Translations under genes and position numbers: made by a program
Part shown: positions 29,368 to 37,268 of the stretch, in pieces
Layout: each line of letters opens with the position of its first letter
Position numbering within the stretch: position 1 is the first letter of the stretch
The notes under the pieces: generated by a model
The model's database searches: none
What the model was told of the DNA's origin: nothing
The model's input: only the letters and a program-made list of their open reading frames with translations
Source: a virus
Direction: 5' to 3' (one strand)
Virus record (IMG/VR): IMGVR_UViG_3300029787_000057
Location: 1-56,332 of that record
DNA length: 56,332 nt

Positions 29368-31214
29368 CTTCTTCCATCCGCTTTAACATCAAATCTTAGA
29401 TCACCAAGTCTCCATCCATAACCTAACCCTGCGCTCTCCACCCTAACTATTTGATGCCTAGCCCTAGCCCTAACATGGTTCTGAGTAGAGGATGATGTAA
29501 TCGTTGAGGTTGATAAGGTTGTTGCTGATTGCAACGGAAAGTCTTTTCCTTTCAACGTCATACTGATCGAGGCATCGCTTGTGGCACCCGTAAACGCAAA
29601 GTCAGGCAAGATGCGCTTGATCATCATAAATCTTTCGCCTTCTTGAACCTCAAGATCTCCACTCTCGACAAAAGCATTCATCGCTGATCCATCATCATCA
29701 AATCCATTTTCATGGTAGTAGAGATAATTATTGTTACTTGTGGTAACAACAGATGTAGCCATAGGAAAGTTTTGCGTTCCAACGCCTTGCCAAGCCGCTC
29801 TCTCTAGGGTTCCCACAGACCAAAGATTCTCTGCGTAATTATAGCTAACGTAGTTTGTTATCTCTGTAGCCCCACTTCCTACTGGATAGAACCACATAAC
29901 CTCAGAGAATGCGTTGTTTTCTGCTGCAAAGACTTTAAATGCTTGACCCACATTCAAGTTAGAAAATACAAACTCTTTTACTGAGCAAGGCAACGGTTGG
30001 ACAGATCCGTTATAAACGTAGAATCCACCCTTATCCATGAAGTAAACAGACCCTCTTGCGTTAACAGCAGCATTAGGGCTGATCATTGATATGTCAGTGC
30101 TGACTGTTTGAATCTGGAATGTAAACGGCGCACCGACAAATCGCATTGAATGCAAGCTTACATCTGTAAACACCAGTATCTCTTGTCTTCCTTGAACAGC
30201 ACCAATAATCTGTGATCCAGAGTTTATCCTTATGCCGCCAGCAGTATTTGTTGCTGTAGGAGTCCAGTCAGTTGCGTTTTCTTGATCAGAGAATCTAATA
30301 AACAAAGGGTCTATTTGACTAGAACCAATCGGATTAACACCAAAAGCTATAACGTGCTGATCTATATCGCTCGTCATAATCTGCAAAGCTATTGTGGGCT
30401 GATCTGATCCGCTAAGACTTGTAATATTTACAGCCCTTGCTCCTGTGCCACCAGACTCATCCCAAAAGAATATGCCTCCACCTCTAGCATTGAAAAGTAA
30501 ATCTTCTCCGAAGTTGTCTTGGCTAAACAGTCGTAACTGTCCGGCAGCAGATATACTACTCGCACTACCCCAAGCAGACATTCCGTATGATCCAGCACCC
30601 CAACCAGTGCCTTCTAAAAAGTCATTCAATCCTGTGTTGATCTGGTAGGCACCAACAGTTGAGCTACCACCATTACCCGTATCGCTACTGTTTGCTGTGA
30701 CCGTGGTTCCGCTCGTGTCTTTAGCAGTGAACTCGTAGGTGTTAACCGTAGGAACAGCAGTAATCTGATACTCCTGATTTAACACAGCAGCAGTAACATT
30801 TCCTCCTAAAGAAGCTGCTCCAGAAAACGTAACAAAATCATTTACTACGGCACCATGAGATGTATCTGTAGCAGTGATCGTACTTGATCCGTTAGTGGCA
30901 GCAAATGTTACATCACCAGCGGATGTTGTGGATCTGATCGGAGTAACATCATTGAAGCTATTACCCTCTACCACATAAAACTTTAGATGAGTTCCAAGGC
31001 CGATATACCTAATTGACTCTAACGATGCCCAGTCATGTATTGATCGGCAAACGCCTAAAAATGATGTCTCAGAATATTTAACCCAACCGCCTATCTTTTC
31101 CGGCCTTCCTTGCCTAAACCTTATCTTGTCGGCATCAAACCAACCCGCATCAGCAGAGTATTCTGTTCCCTCTTTGTTTACACCGGGAGCAAACTTTATC
31201 TTGCTAAGTGGCAT
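29364..31214 (-). CDS. P22 gp10-like tail hub / DNA stabilization protein
   Basis: The 616-aa product starts MPLSKIKFAPGVNKEGTEYS with DADKIRFRQGRPEKIGGWVK, the typical opening of the packaged-DNA stabilisation family. It continues as regular beta strands typical of a propeller (QIIGAVQGRQEILVFTDVSL, GSVYFMDKGGFYVYNGSVQP). Contains an insert with immunoglobulin-like pattern (GSSTITATDTSHGAVVNDFV). It would close the portal channel and hold tail parts. Confidence 0.75.
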   Translation of the reverse strand: MPLSKIKFAPGVNKEGTEYSADAGWFDADKIRFRQGRPEKIGGWVKYSETSFLGVCRSIHDWASLESIRYIGLGTHLKFYVVEGNSFNDVTPIRSTTSAGDVTFAATNGSSTITATDTSHGAVVNDFVTFSGAASLGGNVTAAVLNQEYQITAVPTVNTYEFTAKDTSGTTVTANSSDTGNGGSSTVGAYQINTGLNDFLEGTGWGAGSYGMSAWGSASSISAAGQLRLFSQDNFGEDLLFNARGGGIFFWDESGGTGARAVNITSLSGSDQPTIALQIMTSDIDQHVIAFGVNPIGSSQIDPLFIRFSDQENATDWTPTATNTAGGIRINSGSQIIGAVQGRQEILVFTDVSLHSMRFVGAPFTFQIQTVSTDISMISPNAAVNARGSVYFMDKGGFYVYNGSVQPLPCSVKEFVFSNLNVGQAFKVFAAENNAFSEVMWFYPVGSGATEITNYVSYNYAENLWSVGTLERAAWQGVGTQNFPMATSVVTTSNNNYLYYHENGFDDDGSAMNAFVESGDLEVQEGERFMMIKRILPDFAFTGATSDASISMTLKGKDFPLQSATTLSTSTITSSSTQNHVRARARHQIVRVESAGLGYGWRLGDLRFDVKADGRR

Positions 31215-31216
31215 TG

Positions 31217-32698
31217 TTAACCTCTACCTCTCGCGCCTCTTCTGCCTCCCTTTCTCTTTTTCTTGGGCTGCTGTTTCTTTCTTGTCTTTGGTTTTGTCTC
31301 AACTTGTTGCGTATTAGGCTTTGGAGGAGTAACTGCTGCTGTAGAAATAGCGGGTATTTCTTTTGTTCTTGTTGGAATAGCTTGAGTTATAGACTTCCTA
31401 CCTTTTATTGGCGTAGGGAGGGCAACGTCTGGTTCAGGCTGTATTACTGCAACCCTTCTTCTAATTGCATCCAGATCTATCTCTGGGATAACCGTGGGTT
31501 CTTGAAGGTCTCCTCTAGGAATACTACTTGGAGCACCGAACATTCCACCGATTACACTCGCAAGACCTCCTTTACCCGTATTGCCAAATGTCGCATTTGC
31601 TAATCCAGCAACTGATCCAGAGGCAGGAGCCATACCCTGCTCACCCCTTTGAGAAACAATATCTCCAAAAAATCCGCTCGTTGGTATATTACCTTGTGCT
31701 GCAATCATGTCAGCCTCGCTAGGCATTGGAGGTCTTACAACTGGTGGAGGCGGTGGGGGGATTGTCCCACGACCCGCAGTGTCGGGCCTACCTACACCAA
31801 TTAAAGAGCCTATACCAGTTTCAGGAGGTGGAACAAAAGGTATAAAGTCTTCACCCGGAACTTGCGGTCTAATATCATCAACAAAACCACCCGTCATAGG
31901 TGGCTCTATAGGATTCATCACTACGCCACCAGCAGGAAGAACGCCTCCCGGCCCACCTTTATCACCACCCATGCCGACAGACGGCCTGACTGATCCCATA
32001 ATCTCTTCTTTTGTAGGCATCACTACTTCACCAGAAGCGATCCTTGCAGCAACATCAGCAGCGGCCTGTTCAGCAGCGGTTTGCTGTGCCGTTTGTTGAG
32101 TCGCAGTGGCTTCAGTATCTGTTTGAGCTTGAGCTTCAGCAGCGGCCTGTTCTTGAGCAATCTTTTTTGCTTCAGCAGCAGCGGCTGCTTGTTCAGCAGC
32201 TATCCTAGCGGCCTCTTGTTCTTGAGCTATTCTTGCAGCTTCAGCGGCAGCAGCTTGTTCAGCGGCTATACGATCTGCTTCTGCTTTTGCGGCTGCTTCA
32301 GCAGCTTGTTGTTGAGCCGCAGCTTGAGCTTCTGCCTGTCTTAATAGTTCTGCTTGATTGGTTCTGTAATCAGATGCTGCCTGAGTTACATCTCCGGCAG
32401 TGAAGGTTTGAAACCCTCCACCTGTAAATGGATTAGTGCCAGCAAGAGCATTTGTAGAAACAGGGGCTTGAGGAGAAAGTAAAGCCCCTGCTTGGGGTGC
32501 CATCATAGGATTTTGCCCACCTAACAGCGAACCTATCCCAGAAGGAACCCCGTAATTTGGATTTCTTGATAAAGCTGGCATTCCCTGCATTTGACCGTAG
32601 CCGAAGGGAACAGGGGGAGGAGTATAGCTGGGCTGGGGTGTTAAGTTTAACGGCCCAGCCATACCCATTGGGAGCTGATTTGGATCGCCTATAGCCAT
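31217..32698 (-). CDS. Ala-rich coiled-coil structural protein (TolA-like)
   Basis: Start ATG 32698 (MAIGDPNQLPMGMAGPLNLT), with GGGAGG upstream. The N-terminal 110 residues are Pro/Gly/Met-rich. Residues about 115-225 are a long helix of EAARIAQEQ/AAAEAKK-type repeats like TolA domain II. The C-terminal half is Pro/Gly-rich, ending in a strongly basic tail (KPKTRKKQQPKKKRKGGRRG). A needle, tape-like or internal protein is likely; the sequence does not decide. Confidence 0.55.
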   Translation of the reverse strand: MAIGDPNQLPMGMAGPLNLTPQPSYTPPPVPFGYGQMQGMPALSRNPNYGVPSGIGSLLGGQNPMMAPQAGALLSPQAPVSTNALAGTNPFTGGGFQTFTAGDVTQAASDYRTNQAELLRQAEAQAAAQQQAAEAAAKAEADRIAAEQAAAAEAARIAQEQEAARIAAEQAAAAAEAKKIAQEQAAAEAQAQTDTEATATQQTAQQTAAEQAAADVAARIASGEVVMPTKEEIMGSVRPSVGMGGDKGGPGGVLPAGGVVMNPIEPPMTGGFVDDIRPQVPGEDFIPFVPPPETGIGSLIGVGRPDTAGRGTIPPPPPPVVRPPMPSEADMIAAQGNIPTSGFFGDIVSQRGEQGMAPASGSVAGLANATFGNTGKGGLASVIGGMFGAPSSIPRGDLQEPTVIPEIDLDAIRRRVAVIQPEPDVALPTPIKGRKSITQAIPTRTKEIPAISTAAVTPPKPNTQQVETKPKTRKKQQPKKKRKGGRRGARGRG

Positions 32699-32700
32699 TA

Positions 32701-33144
32701 TTACACATCCTCCCAAGGTTTGCCTTCAAAAAGAAGAGCTTCTGCCTCTCTTCTTCTAATAAGACCATCTAAAACTTTACCGCCAGCCATGTTCCAACGC
32801 TTAATCTGCTCTGGAACACCTTTGTAATTTTCGTCGTTAAGCACTTTTAGTAATGTGCTTGAAGACAATGCGCCCCATCCCAAATTAAAAGTCCATGAAA
32901 CAAGCGAATCAAACTGATTTTGCGTGAGATCAACTTCAACCAACCTAGAAACCGCACCCTCAAAACTCTCTAAATCGTCTTTTAGAAACTCTTCTGCTTC
33001 TTCAGAAGTGCAAGTGTCACCATCTTTTACATCTTTGGTATGACCATAACCGATTGTTTGAACGCCACCAGAGCAGATATAAGAGGACAGCTCACAGCCT
33101 TCAAACTTTTTTATAAGAGCTATACCCTCTTTGCTGGTTTCCAT
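32701..33144 (-). CDS. Endolysin, GH24 lysozyme (T4-type)
   Basis: The 147-aa product shows the GH24 pattern: ALIKKFEGCELSSYICSGG with catalytic Glu15, VQTIGYGHT, later FDSLVSWTFNLGWGALSSST and a C-terminal GLIRRREAEALLFEG. It would hydrolyse peptidoglycan at lysis. The start METSKEG is chosen because AAGGA lies seven bases upstream. The same frame is open back to 33234 (MWSAYRRLSKLI), so an extended N-terminus is possible. Confidence 0.88.
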   Translation of the reverse strand: METSKEGIALIKKFEGCELSSYICSGGVQTIGYGHTKDVKDGDTCTSEEAEEFLKDDLESFEGAVSRLVEVDLTQNQFDSLVSWTFNLGWGALSSSTLLKVLNDENYKGVPEQIKRWNMAGGKVLDGLIRRREAEALLFEGKPWEDV

Positions 33145-33236
33145 TTGTTTTTCCTTTTTTTCTGGAGTAGCGGTGAGTATGTTTAGTTGCGGTATACAGA
33201 TTAACTTACTTAATCGCCTGTATGCGCTCCACATAG

Positions 33237-33626
33237 TCACTTCTCTCTGCTCACTCCTTGTACTTTTTCGTATGATCTCATAGCTCCAAGCCCCAACATA
33301 CCCATCATTACTGGAACAAGTAGCGTTGTGTCTATCTCTGGCACCTCTACCCAGATGCCAAGTATGTTTGAAAGAATCGTATTGTATAAAAGACCCAGCG
33401 CACACACCCAACCAATACAGGGTCTCCATCCGCTAACAAATATACTGTGGTGCGCCGCCTCGACCTTGTTTACATCTAACTGACCTTTGGCAAGCTCTTG
33501 TGCATGACGCTCTGCCATCGTCGCAATCTCATGAGCCAAAGCGTTCTTTTGATCTTTGTCCTCGATGACTTTATCAAGCAGCTTCGTAGCTGGCTCTATC
33601 AAAGAGCTAAGTATGCTCACGCCCAA
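33237..33626 (-). CDS. Holin, 3TM type
   Basis: The 129-aa product has the layout of the three-transmembrane phage/GTA holin family. A helical N-terminal part rich in Ala/Glu (EPATKLLDKVIEDKDQKNAL) is followed by FVSGWRPCIGWVCALGLLYN and a second hydrophobic stretch LLVPVMMGMLGLGAMRSYE. It would permeabilise the inner membrane to release endolysin, which is encoded just downstream. Confidence 0.8.
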   Translation of the reverse strand: MGVSILSSLIEPATKLLDKVIEDKDQKNALAHEIATMAERHAQELAKGQLDVNKVEAAHHSIFVSGWRPCIGWVCALGLLYNTILSNILGIWVEVPEIDTTLLVPVMMGMLGLGAMRSYEKVQGVSREK

Positions 33627-33997
33627 ACCTTAGTCTTCTTACCGCCATAATACTCAACAGCATGGCCTGTTTTAATCATAAGATTGCAAATATCTAAACC
33701 AGTCTCTGAGTAAATAATCCCCAGTATCCTGCCAAACTTTCCTCTACCCATAGAGGCTACTGTAAATGTGTTGCGGCATTGCTGTGTCAGAAATTCTTTA
33801 GCTGCCAAGCCAAGCACTTTTTCAGCTTTGTTGCGGGTGCGGGACTCCGGCGTATCTATGCCATACAACCTAACTCTTTGATTTCTAAGCCACACATCAA
33901 AACCTAGATCAATATCTATATCAATCGTATCACCGTCTACAACCTTTACCAGAGTGCATTTGTAATTGTAGACTTCTTTTTCTTTTGCTTTTGGCAC
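33617..33997 (-). CDS. Staphylococcal nuclease-like (SNase) protein
   Basis: The 126-aa product matches SNase: VKVVDGDTIDIDIDLGF, VRLYGIDTPESRTRN (catalytic Arg and Glu) and KFGRILGIIYSETGLDICNL (second Arg), then MIKTGHAVEYYGG. It is close to minimal SNase length and has no clear signal peptide. Encoded between the holin and EF-hand membrane genes, so it may degrade host nucleic acid around lysis; this is inference. Confidence 0.8.
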   Translation of the reverse strand: MPKAKEKEVYNYKCTLVKVVDGDTIDIDIDLGFDVWLRNQRVRLYGIDTPESRTRNKAEKVLGLAAKEFLTQQCRNTFTVASMGRGKFGRILGIIYSETGLDICNLMIKTGHAVEYYGGKKTKVWA

Positions 33998-34320
33998 TAC
34001 GGCCTCCTGCTCATATACGCAGTTGCACCGAAATACAAACCGACAATAGAGGCTTGAGATAAAAACAACATATCACTTAGCGCAGCAATAGTGTCAAGGC
34101 GACTGTCTGGGACAAAAGGAGCAAGAGGCAACAAAGCAAAACAGCACATAGAAACCATCGCAGTCCATGCCATTTTTCTTTGTGAGTCTGCTTTTTCTTC
34201 TTGAAGCTCAAGTTGTAACATCTCCTGATGGCGCGATATTTCTTGATCGCTGACTACTCCATCACCATCTGCATCATACTCTGCATATCTAGACTTTGGC
34301 TCCAGTTTTTTAGGAGTCAT
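33997..34320 (-). CDS. EF-hand membrane protein (107 aa)
   Basis: Residues 15-27 are a canonical EF-hand loop (DADGDGVVSDQEI), followed by a charged helix (EMLQLELQEEKADSQRKMAW). Two hydrophobic segments follow (WTAMVSMCCFALLPLAPFVP and MLFLSQASIVGLYFGATAYM). A similar calcium-loop membrane protein recurs in lysis-type clusters of marine phages. A holin-like or regulator role is possible; not proven. Confidence 0.7.
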   Translation of the reverse strand: MTPKKLEPKSRYAEYDADGDGVVSDQEISRHQEMLQLELQEEKADSQRKMAWTAMVSMCCFALLPLAPFVPDSRLDTIAALSDMLFLSQASIVGLYFGATAYMSRRP

Positions 34321-34519
34321 CTTTTTTGCCTTGATCTCTAGCTAAATATCCAGATATCACACCGATAAATCCAACGATTGCATTTTGTGCCAAGACAATA
34401 ACCGACTCATCAGGCGGTTTGTTTTCTTTAACGCTAATGTAAAAGTCACCAATAATAATAATTCCAAGCAAAACGAACAAACCAACAACCATTGTGTAAA
34501 TCATATTAGCATTTGTCAT
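34310..34519 (-). CDS. Small membrane protein, two helices (69 aa)
   Basis: Hydrophobic segments at residues about 6-27 (MIYTMVVGLFVLLGIIIIGD) and 42-59 (IVLAQNAIVGFIGVISGYLA) flank a polar loop with KENKPPDES. The tail is charged (ARDQGKKDDS). A holin- or antiholin-like role fits the lysis region. Overlaps the next gene by 11 bases. Confidence 0.6.
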   Translation of the reverse strand: MTNANMIYTMVVGLFVLLGIIIIGDFYISVKENKPPDESVIVLAQNAIVGFIGVISGYLARDQGKKDDS

Positions 34520-34740
34520 ACAGTCACCATGATTTGCTGTCCCGTTGCTTTTGGCGTTGTATAACTAAAAGCTCCGTTTTTGTAGGTATAAACCTTAGAG
34601 TCGTAGTAAGTTGTTACTACTTCACTCTTCCGATTAGTCTCCCTGACTTGCAACCTTTCTACTTCAATTTTATGTATCTGATGCTTTGCATTAGGTGGTT
34701 GCACTTGAACACTGTTTGGGAAAGGCGGTATGTCAGTCAT
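34516..34740 (-). CDS. Hypothetical small protein (74 aa)
   Basis: Start at ATG 34740 (MTDIPPFPNSVQVQPPNAKH) is preferred over 34794, which lies inside the previous gene. Strand-rich remainder (KIEVERLQVRETNRKSEVVT, KVYTYKNGAFSYT). Four-base overlap with the following membrane gene. Function unknown. Confidence 0.5.
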   Translation of the reverse strand: MTDIPPFPNSVQVQPPNAKHQIHKIEVERLQVRETNRKSEVVTTYYDSKVYTYKNGAFSYTTPKATGQQIMVTV

Positions 34741-34996
34741 CTTTCTTTTTAATAGTTGGGTCTCGAAAAATGTACCTGCCTTTTCCCGCTTCACTTTGAG
34801 GGATAAGCCTTACCTCACAATACGCATCAAATTTATTCGTTCCCCTACCAACAACATAGTTGTGGATATGGGTAGATTGATTAACTAAGGCATCACGATA
34901 CTCAAGGCAGCTAGTTAATTCTTGGAATGCAAGCTCGACACCAGTTTTGTTCCCACCCGCATCGAGCATCACCAGAATAAAAATCATTAATGTCAT
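34733..34996 (-). CDS. Hypothetical protein with hydrophobic N-terminus (87 aa)
   Basis: The first 11 residues (MTLMIFILVML) could be a short signal or anchor. The rest contains two Cys (SCLEYRDALV, AYCEVRLIPQ) that could pair outside the cytoplasm. Overlaps neighbours at both ends. No lipobox and no recognised family. Confidence 0.5.
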   Translation of the reverse strand: MTLMIFILVMLDAGGNKTGVELAFQELTSCLEYRDALVNQSTHIHNYVVGRGTNKFDAYCEVRLIPQSEAGKGRYIFRDPTIKKKDD

Positions 34997-35172
34997 ATGC
35001 GTCTTTTCTTTTTTATGGCTTGGGTTTTCTCAGCCTGTGGAGCAACAAGCTCCCAAGTCAACATTTCAACGTCAACCTGATGAGCCGTACCAAGAACTCT
35101 TGGCATACTGTTTCTAACGTAAATCATTGCGCCATAACCACATTGTCGGTGATTAAACTTCAACCACTCCAT
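34993..35172 (-). CDS. Protein without a clear start codon (59 aa from ATG; frame open far upstream)
   Basis: The frame from ATG 35172 encodes MEWLKFNHRQCGYGAMIYVR then LGTAHQVDVEMLTWELVAP and a basic tail. However, the open frame continues upstream through protein-like sequence (NLFCDLREWNNLQLVQPPAY) to at least 35270 and beyond, with no ATG, GTG or TTG. It is the -1 frame of the preceding gene (35268-35573). Either the short ATG is used without an SD, or it is expressed by frameshifting, or an indel separates the two. The stop overlaps the next gene (ATGA). Confidence 0.5.
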   Translation of the reverse strand: MEWLKFNHRQCGYGAMIYVRNSMPRVLGTAHQVDVEMLTWELVAPQAEKTQAIKKKRRI

Positions 35173-35267
35173 TGCAACTGTGCGCCGATATGCTGGAGGT
35201 TGAACTAACTGAAGGTTGTTCCACTCCCTTAAATCACAAAATAGATTAGGGCTTTCGGGATCGTAGT

Positions 35268-35573
35268 TTACTGCTTCTGAAGCATTATCTGGATCAACTG
35301 AGCCAGCTTCTCGTCCGTTGACTTCAGAGTCTCCTGTTGTTGACTCAGGCTGTCCACCACCGCTTTTATCTGCGTCTGATTGACTGCCGACAGTTGCCCG
35401 TTGGCTACCGCCTTCTCCGCTGTCTCCTTTACCACTTGCTCGATTCTAGCCACCTCCGAACTGGTAGCTTGCGCCTGTGCTTGCATAGATCCCCATGCTA
35501 TTGCTCCAGATATAGCAGCAGCAGCTACAGGCAATGCCCATGTAGGGACTTTAATTGAAGTGCCTTCACTCAT
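35268..35573 (-). CDS. Membrane-anchored coiled-coil protein (101 aa), spanin-like
   Basis: One N-terminal hydrophobic segment (residues about 11-27, TWALPVAAAAISGAIAWGSM) is followed by a heptad coiled coil (SEVARIEQVVKETAEKAVAN and SLSQQQETLKSTDEKLAQLI). This topology resembles an inner-membrane spanin, but no outer lipoprotein partner was found. The 3' half overlaps an unusually open -1 frame. Confidence 0.5.
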   Translation of the reverse strand: MSEGTSIKVPTWALPVAAAAISGAIAWGSMQAQAQATSSEVARIEQVVKETAEKAVANGQLSAVNQTQIKAVVDSLSQQQETLKSTDEKLAQLIQIMLQKQ

Positions 35574-35574
35574 C

Positions 35575-35763
35575 CTAAGCTCCTAAAAACTGGGGAACCA
35601 AAAGACTCCCTATGATTAAAATAATAACGCCCCATAACATTCGCTCAATACGATCAAACCGTCTTGATCCATCAGCTAATCTTTCTTCAATTCTTTCATA
35701 ACGAAGAGCACACTCTCTTTCATGCGTGTTTATCTCTTGCAAAGCTTCGTCTGCCTTATCCAC
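35575..35763 (-). CDS. Small tail-anchored membrane protein (62 aa)
   Basis: A charged helix (EALQEINTHERECALRYERI, ERLADGSRRFDRIERM) is followed by a single C-terminal membrane segment (LWGVIILIIGSLLVPQFLGA). It is a recurrent small gene in marine phage late regions, resembling hemolysin XhlA-like holin partners in topology. Confidence 0.6.
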   Translation of the reverse strand: MDKADEALQEINTHERECALRYERIEERLADGSRRFDRIERMLWGVIILIIGSLLVPQFLGA

Positions 35764-35765
35764 TG

Positions 35766-35933
35766 CTACGCTTTATCTTTTGCTTTGCCAATAGTTAAAG
35801 ACATATACTCTATGATTGGGTAAACATACTTACCCATAAAGACATCATCTTTAGGTGTTGGGGTAGCAGCCGTGACAGCACTCGCTAGGGTAACAACGGT
35901 AGTTACAAGGGTCCAAATTTCCATTAAGTCCAT
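35766..35933 (-). CDS. Small membrane protein (55 aa)
   Basis: ATG 35933 overlaps the stop of the previous gene (TAATG). Contains one hydrophobic segment (MDLMEIWTLVTTVVTLASAV) and a C-terminal basic end (LTIGKAKDKA). Ends two bases before the next gene. A longer frame covering the same region (35851-36063) is a shadow. A holin-like role is possible. Confidence 0.6.
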   Translation of the reverse strand: MDLMEIWTLVTTVVTLASAVTAATPTPKDDVFMGKYVYPIIEYMSLTIGKAKDKA

Positions 35934-36181
35934 TATTGTACGACCTCTTTTTCTTCCTCAACCACTTGTATTGACTCTCTGAGCAAAGCCTCTCTAGCTG
36001 CAATAACCACTTGAATATCATAGGCATCCTCCTGCAATGAACCAATTTGATTAGCTGTTGCATCTAATCTTGCCCTAAGATCCTGTAGTTTTGTAATCTG
36101 CCTATGCGCCTCTGGCTTGAGATCTTCTATCTTATAATCCTCGCCAAACAAGTTTATTACATCAGTGCTTTGTTCCGTCAT
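35933..36181 (-). CDS. Conserved small helical phage protein (82 aa)
   Basis: Start ATG 36181 (MTEQSTDVINLFGEDYKIED), which overlaps the oxygenase gene end. The opening INLFGEDYKIEDL, followed by two long helices (EAHRQITKLQDLRARLDATA), matches a small conserved protein family of marine phages with no known function. An upstream in-frame ATG at 36199 is less likely. Confidence 0.6.
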   Translation of the reverse strand: MTEQSTDVINLFGEDYKIEDLKPEAHRQITKLQDLRARLDATANQIGSLQEDAYDIQVVIAAREALLRESIQVVEEEKEVVQ

Positions 36182-36872
36182 CTGCGACTCTCCAAACATT
36201 TAAATTAGCTGCTACTGTTCTTCTTTCACCCGGCCCTTCAAAGGGGTACACCATGTGCTGCAACCAAGATGGAAACATATAAAACTTACCCACCTCTGGC
36301 TTTAGTATGCAGGATTGTGGTGGTTTCAACCGCTCTGTGTCCATCAAAGACCCTGCGCCATACTGAAACGAAATACAGCCGTCAGAGTTACCGCTTGCAT
36401 TATACAAAGAATACTCTGAGGTTCCTGACGTTGGGTTATCTAATATCTGTTGCGGAACCTTTGTCCAACAAGTGCAACTAATCCCCATGACAGTTTTAGT
36501 GCCATGATCATGTATTGGGTTGTAGTCACGCTCGTAACTGTGCACTGACCAAAGCTCATCTGTCTCAACTAATCTTTTTCCCGTAAAAGGATTGACAGTG
36601 GCAGTAGAGAAGTTTTTCAGATAATCAGCACCCATGATTTGAATCAGCTCGTTGAACTTTGCAAGTTTCGGGTGATTATGATCCATTGTAAGCTGTTCGC
36701 CATGACCTATCTGGCCAACTAGCGTACCCGCATGAGATCTACGGTCCTCTTGCTGTAAAAGATCATCTAAATAATCGTTAAGATTACTTACCATCTCATC
36801 AGATAAATCTGCCTCCATCAGAAAGACGGCTGGCAGTGCGTGCATCCGATACTCTTGTCTTACTTCACTCAA
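36162..36872 (-). CDS. 2OG-Fe(II) oxygenase-like protein
   Basis: The 236-aa product shows the 2-oxoglutarate/iron oxygenase pattern of the 2OG-FeII_Oxy_5 type: ELWSVHSYERDYNPIHDHGT (iron-ligand H-x-D/H region), then PEVGKFYMFPSWLQHMVYPF (distal His) and GERRTVAANLNVW (2OG-binding Arg). Such enzymes hydroxylate proteins, nucleic acids or small molecules; the phage substrate is unknown. It is embedded in the structural gene block beside the tail fibre gene, so modification of a virion protein is a reasonable guess only. Confidence 0.75.
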   Translation of the reverse strand: MSEVRQEYRMHALPAVFLMEADLSDEMVSNLNDYLDDLLQQEDRRSHAGTLVGQIGHGEQLTMDHNHPKLAKFNELIQIMGADYLKNFSTATVNPFTGKRLVETDELWSVHSYERDYNPIHDHGTKTVMGISCTCWTKVPQQILDNPTSGTSEYSLYNASGNSDGCISFQYGAGSLMDTERLKPPQSCILKPEVGKFYMFPSWLQHMVYPFEGPGERRTVAANLNVWRVADDGTKH

Positions 36873-36948
36873 CTAATTATTCCTTACCATAACCAACTAA
36901 AAACTATTATCGGCAATATAACTAATACCACCAATACAAATTCTATCA

Positions 36949-37266
36949 CTAGCTAGGTATTTGATAATCGTTATCTGGCACTGGGTCTGCTGGAGGATTA
37001 GTTATTACAGAATCATATTGACTGTTGAATATCGTATCCCATCTTGCGGTAGGGCAAAGAGCCTCTAACTCTGATTTAGTCCAATCAGCTTCTGCCTTTG
37101 CAGTAAAGTCACCATCAGCAGCCACTAATGTTGCAGACTTTTCGTTGGTGTAGTAATCAGCTTCACCTTCCGTGCCTTCTTCGTACTTCATCGTAAGCTC
37201 CCACTTCTCAACTTTATTGCTGAGATTGTAAGGAACCGCTTTCACTAAAGTTCTAGTAATTGCCAT
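36949..37266 (-). CDS. Hypothetical fibre-associated protein (105 aa)
   Basis: Two bases downstream of the large fibre gene. Starts MAITRTLVKAVPYNLSNKVE, strand-rich and acidic, ending PPADPVPDNDYQIPS. Proteins of this size after the fibre gene are often chaperones or tip proteins; no motif proves it. Confidence 0.55.
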   Translation of the reverse strand: MAITRTLVKAVPYNLSNKVEKWELTMKYEEGTEGEADYYTNEKSATLVAADGDFTAKAEADWTKSELEALCPTARWDTIFNSQYDSVITNPPADPVPDNDYQIPS

Positions 37267-37268
37267 TT

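Noticed and set aside
33145-33429. N-terminal extension of the lysozyme frame to 33429
   Set aside because: The extension overlaps the holin gene and is not lysozyme-like; a good RBS lies before METSKEG at 33144. A shorter extension to 33234 cannot be fully excluded.
35078-35110. CTGATGAG on the plus strand
   Set aside because: A short GCC/GGC stem can be drawn, but no GAAA element or cleavage triplet is present, and the bases are coding on the minus strand.
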